A stretch of DNA of 7,991 nt from Acholeplasmataceae bacterium. GTDB taxonomy: Bacteria; Bacillota; Negativicutes; Acidaminococcales; Acidaminococcaceae. This document shows positions 6,539 to 7,991 of the stretch, one piece after another. Position 1 is the stretch's first letter, and the number at the start of each line of letters is the position of its first letter. The notes below the pieces were generated by a model that saw only the letters and a program-made list of their open reading frames with translations, did not search any database and had not been told where the DNA came from. The stretch is from assembly GCA_012744295.1 (NCBI GenBank), contig JAAYIB010000139.1:1-7991 (forward strand). Reading direction: 5' to 3'. A program made the translations under genes and the position numbers.

Positions 6539-7552
6539 TCACTCATTCCCTTTTCGTTTTTTGACTATGCTTTCGCCTATGTGCCCTATAACGTCATTCT
6601 TGGCAAACTCAACCGCTACTCCGACCGCGTTTTTTATAGCCTTGGCTTTGGAACTGCCGTGGCAAATCACAACCGGCGCCTTTACTCCGAGCAGCAGCGC
6701 GCCGCCATATTCAGCCGGATCCACAGACTTTTTTAAACTTTTCAGTGCCGGCTTGATTAAGAGCGCGCCTAACTTTGCTAAAAGCCCGCTTTGTCCGATT
6801 GCCCTCTTGATCATGGTCATTATGGCATCAGCCAGGCCTTCGGCAACTTTCAAAACAACGTTGCCCACAAAGCCGTCACAAACCACAACGTCGACCGTAC
6901 CCTTTGTTATGTCCCTGCCCTCAACATTGCCGATGAAGTTAATGTGCCCCTCAGCTTTAAGAAGCGGATAGGCAGCAAGCACTTGCTCGTTCCCTTTGGT
7001 TTCTTCCTCCCCTATGTTCAAAAGTCCGACACGAGGATTTTTTATTTTGAGAATTGATTCAGCGTAAATCGAGCCCATCACGGCATTTTGGACTAAATGA
7101 TATGGTTTGGCATCGACCTTTGCTCCTGAATCGACTACAACGGTAGTTCCTGTTATGCTGGGGATAGGTGTTGCAATTGCCGGTCGTTCGATACCTTTAA
7201 TTCTGCCGAGCCCAAACAACGCGGCCGCAACCGCGGCACCAGTACTGCCAGCCGATACAAGCGCGTCACACGTCTTTGTGTGCAAAAGACGGGTGGCGAC
7301 CACAATCGAGGCATCCGTCTTAGTCTTGACGCTTAAGCTCGGATGTTCGCTCATGCCGATTACCTCGCCTGCATGTTCGATTATTATTTTATTGTTGTTG
7401 AGTTCACCGTAATTTTTAAGCACGGCTTCAATCTGCCGGCTGTCACCCACTAAGAAAACTTCACACTCATGTTGTTTTACAGCTTGAATTGCGCCTAAAA
7501 CAATTTCTTCAGGCCCGTAATCCGTACCCATTACATCCACAGCGACCTTCAT
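6539..7552 (-). CDS. plsX: Phosphate acyltransferase (acyl-ACP:phosphate)
   Basis: PlsX converts acyl-ACP and phosphate into acyl-phosphate, the donor used by the membrane acyltransferase PlsY to begin phospholipid synthesis; it is a peripheral membrane protein. The 337 residues are of normal length. Family segments are the N-terminal VDVMGTDYGPEEIV (5-18), SAGSTGAAVAA (100-110), GRIKGIERPAIA (116-127), VMGSIYAE (158-165), NIGEEETKG (179-187), GNVEGRDI (208-215) and VVVCDGFVGNVVLK (222-235), plus EYGGALLLG near the end. A frame extends 12 codons upstream to 7588 but overlaps fapR; the chosen ATG gives the canonical opening and has AAAGGA 9 bases upstream. It is separated from fapR by one base (TAA-a-ATG). 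Two motifs deviate: DVMGTD where DAMGGD is usual, and DSGAK where DVGAN is usual. Confidence 0.96.
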   Translation of the reverse strand: MKVAVDVMGTDYGPEEIVLGAIQAVKQHECEVFLVGDSRQIEAVLKNYGELNNNKIIIEHAGEVIGMSEHPSLSVKTKTDASIVVATRLLHTKTCDALVSAGSTGAAVAAALFGLGRIKGIERPAIATPIPSITGTTVVVDSGAKVDAKPYHLVQNAVMGSIYAESILKIKNPRVGLLNIGEEETKGNEQVLAAYPLLKAEGHINFIGNVEGRDITKGTVDVVVCDGFVGNVVLKVAEGLADAIMTMIKRAIGQSGLLAKLGALLIKPALKSLKKSVDPAEYGGALLLGVKAPVVICHGSSKAKAIKNAVGVAVEFAKNDVIGHIGESIVKKRKGNE

Positions 7553-7553
7553 T

Positions 7554-7991
7554 TTACACAATCCTTTCATTAGGCAGGGAAACAACAATAAATTTGGCTC
7601 TGAAAACTTCTTCGTTGTTGTTGCGGATTTTAACCCAGATAAAATATTTTTTATCTTCGATACGGATGACTTCCGCTCTTGCTATCAGGCTTGCACCTGC
7701 ATAAATCGGCACTTTATACTTGACATTGGCTACTCCGGTAAGGGCCGCGGGTGCATCGATGACAGCCAAGGCAAGCGTATTGGCTTGAGCAAACATAAAA
7801 TGTCCTCTCGCAATCCCCGTTTTAGCCATAACCATGTCCTGCGTTACATTCATCATGGAAATCCCGCTCTTGCCTAATTCCAGGTCAAGAAGTTCTCCCA
7901 CAATGTCTTTGCTTGCAATTGCCTGCAGCTTGTTTTGCGCGTCCTCTGCCATCTGACGGGTGCGTTCGCGCAGCTCGGGAATACCCTGACC
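7554..7991 (-). CDS. fapR: Malonyl-CoA-responsive repressor FapR, C-terminal part (5' end outside window)
   Basis: FapR represses fatty acid and phospholipid genes and releases DNA when it binds malonyl-CoA. The frame stays open to the window edge; 145 residues are visible, starting GQGIPELRERTR, which matches the FapR linker helix (IPELRERIK in Bacillus subtilis, from memory). The apparent ATG at 7950-7952 is internal, not the start. The effector-binding hot-dog domain follows, with GELLDLELG (31-39) and IARGHFMFAQANTLALAV (60-77). The latter is the ligand-contact helix, whose Arg (R62 here) corresponds to the malonyl-binding arginine as I recall. The missing part, about 45-55 residues, should be the helix-turn-helix domain. 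Leading the fab operon is the usual FapR arrangement and implies autoregulation from an operator upstream of the window. Paralogous hot-dog thioesterases are unlikely given the linker helix. Confidence 0.93.
   Translation of the reverse strand, partial: GQGIPELRERTRQMAEDAQNKLQAIASKDIVGELLDLELGKSGISMMNVTQDMVMAKTGIARGHFMFAQANTLALAVIDAPAALTGVANVKYKVPIYAGASLIARAEVIRIEDKKYFIWVKIRNNNEEVFRAKFIVVSLPNERIV

Noticed and set aside
7319..7337. TTAG...CTTAAG-like imperfect inverted repeat considered as a FapR operator
   Set aside because: It lies deep inside plsX coding sequence and fits the FapR box poorly; the expected operator is upstream of fapR, outside the window.
7554..7952. A complete 132-residue hot-dog thioesterase starting at the ATG 7950-7952
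   Set aside because: The frame continues upstream to the window edge and encodes the FapR linker helix, so this is a truncated view of FapR.

Overview
The window is a fatty-acid and phospholipid synthesis operon from a Bacillota (Firmicutes) bacterium, with every recognised gene on the minus strand. Read in the direction of transcription, from the right edge to the left, the order is fapR (5' end cut off), plsX, fabH, fabD, fabG, acpP, a FabK/FabX-type flavoprotein, fabF, rnc, and a radical SAM protein (3' end cut off). FapR is essentially a Bacillota regulator. The strong AGGAGG-type ribosome binding sites, several TTG starts and the rnc linkage fit the same phylum. An anaerobe (Clostridia or Negativicutes) is my inference from the cysteine-rich flavoprotein and the radical SAM neighbour; genus cannot be read from the window.

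Layout by position. 7554-7991: ligand-binding part of the malonyl-CoA sensor FapR; its DNA-binding domain, and presumably the operon promoter and FapR operator, lie beyond the right edge. 6539-7552: PlsX, which makes acyl-phosphate for phospholipid synthesis. 5542-6537: FabH, the initiating condensing enzyme. 4575-5525: FabD, which loads malonyl onto ACP. 3830-4573: FabG, ketoacyl-ACP reductase. 3561-3791: acyl carrier protein. 3512-3549: a perfect 38-bp palindrome in the gap after acpP. 2535-3488: an NPD-family flavoprotein with a C-terminal four-cysteine cluster. 1270-2517: FabF, the elongating condensing enzyme. 535-1248: RNase III. 499-530: an intrinsic terminator. 1-473: a radical SAM protein.

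Together the genes give initiation (FabD, FabH), elongation (FabF, FabG, ACP), product use (PlsX) and control (FapR). No dehydratase (FabZ/FabA), acetyl-CoA carboxylase, FabI or unambiguous FabK is present here. Genes are packed tightly: three junctions (fapR-plsX, plsX-fabH, fabD-fabG) have stop and start codons one base apart, suggesting translational coupling. No gene-free stretch exceeds about 75 bases.

The most interesting item is the flavoprotein at 2535-3488. It would routinely be called FabK or nitronate monooxygenase, but its Cys-x2-Cys-x3-Cys-x4-Cys cluster and neighbouring motifs resemble the [4Fe-4S] flavoenzyme FabX of Helicobacter pylori, which makes unsaturated acyl chains. Second are two RNA/DNA structures: the palindrome isolating acpP from the downstream genes, and the terminator placed just ahead of the radical SAM start.
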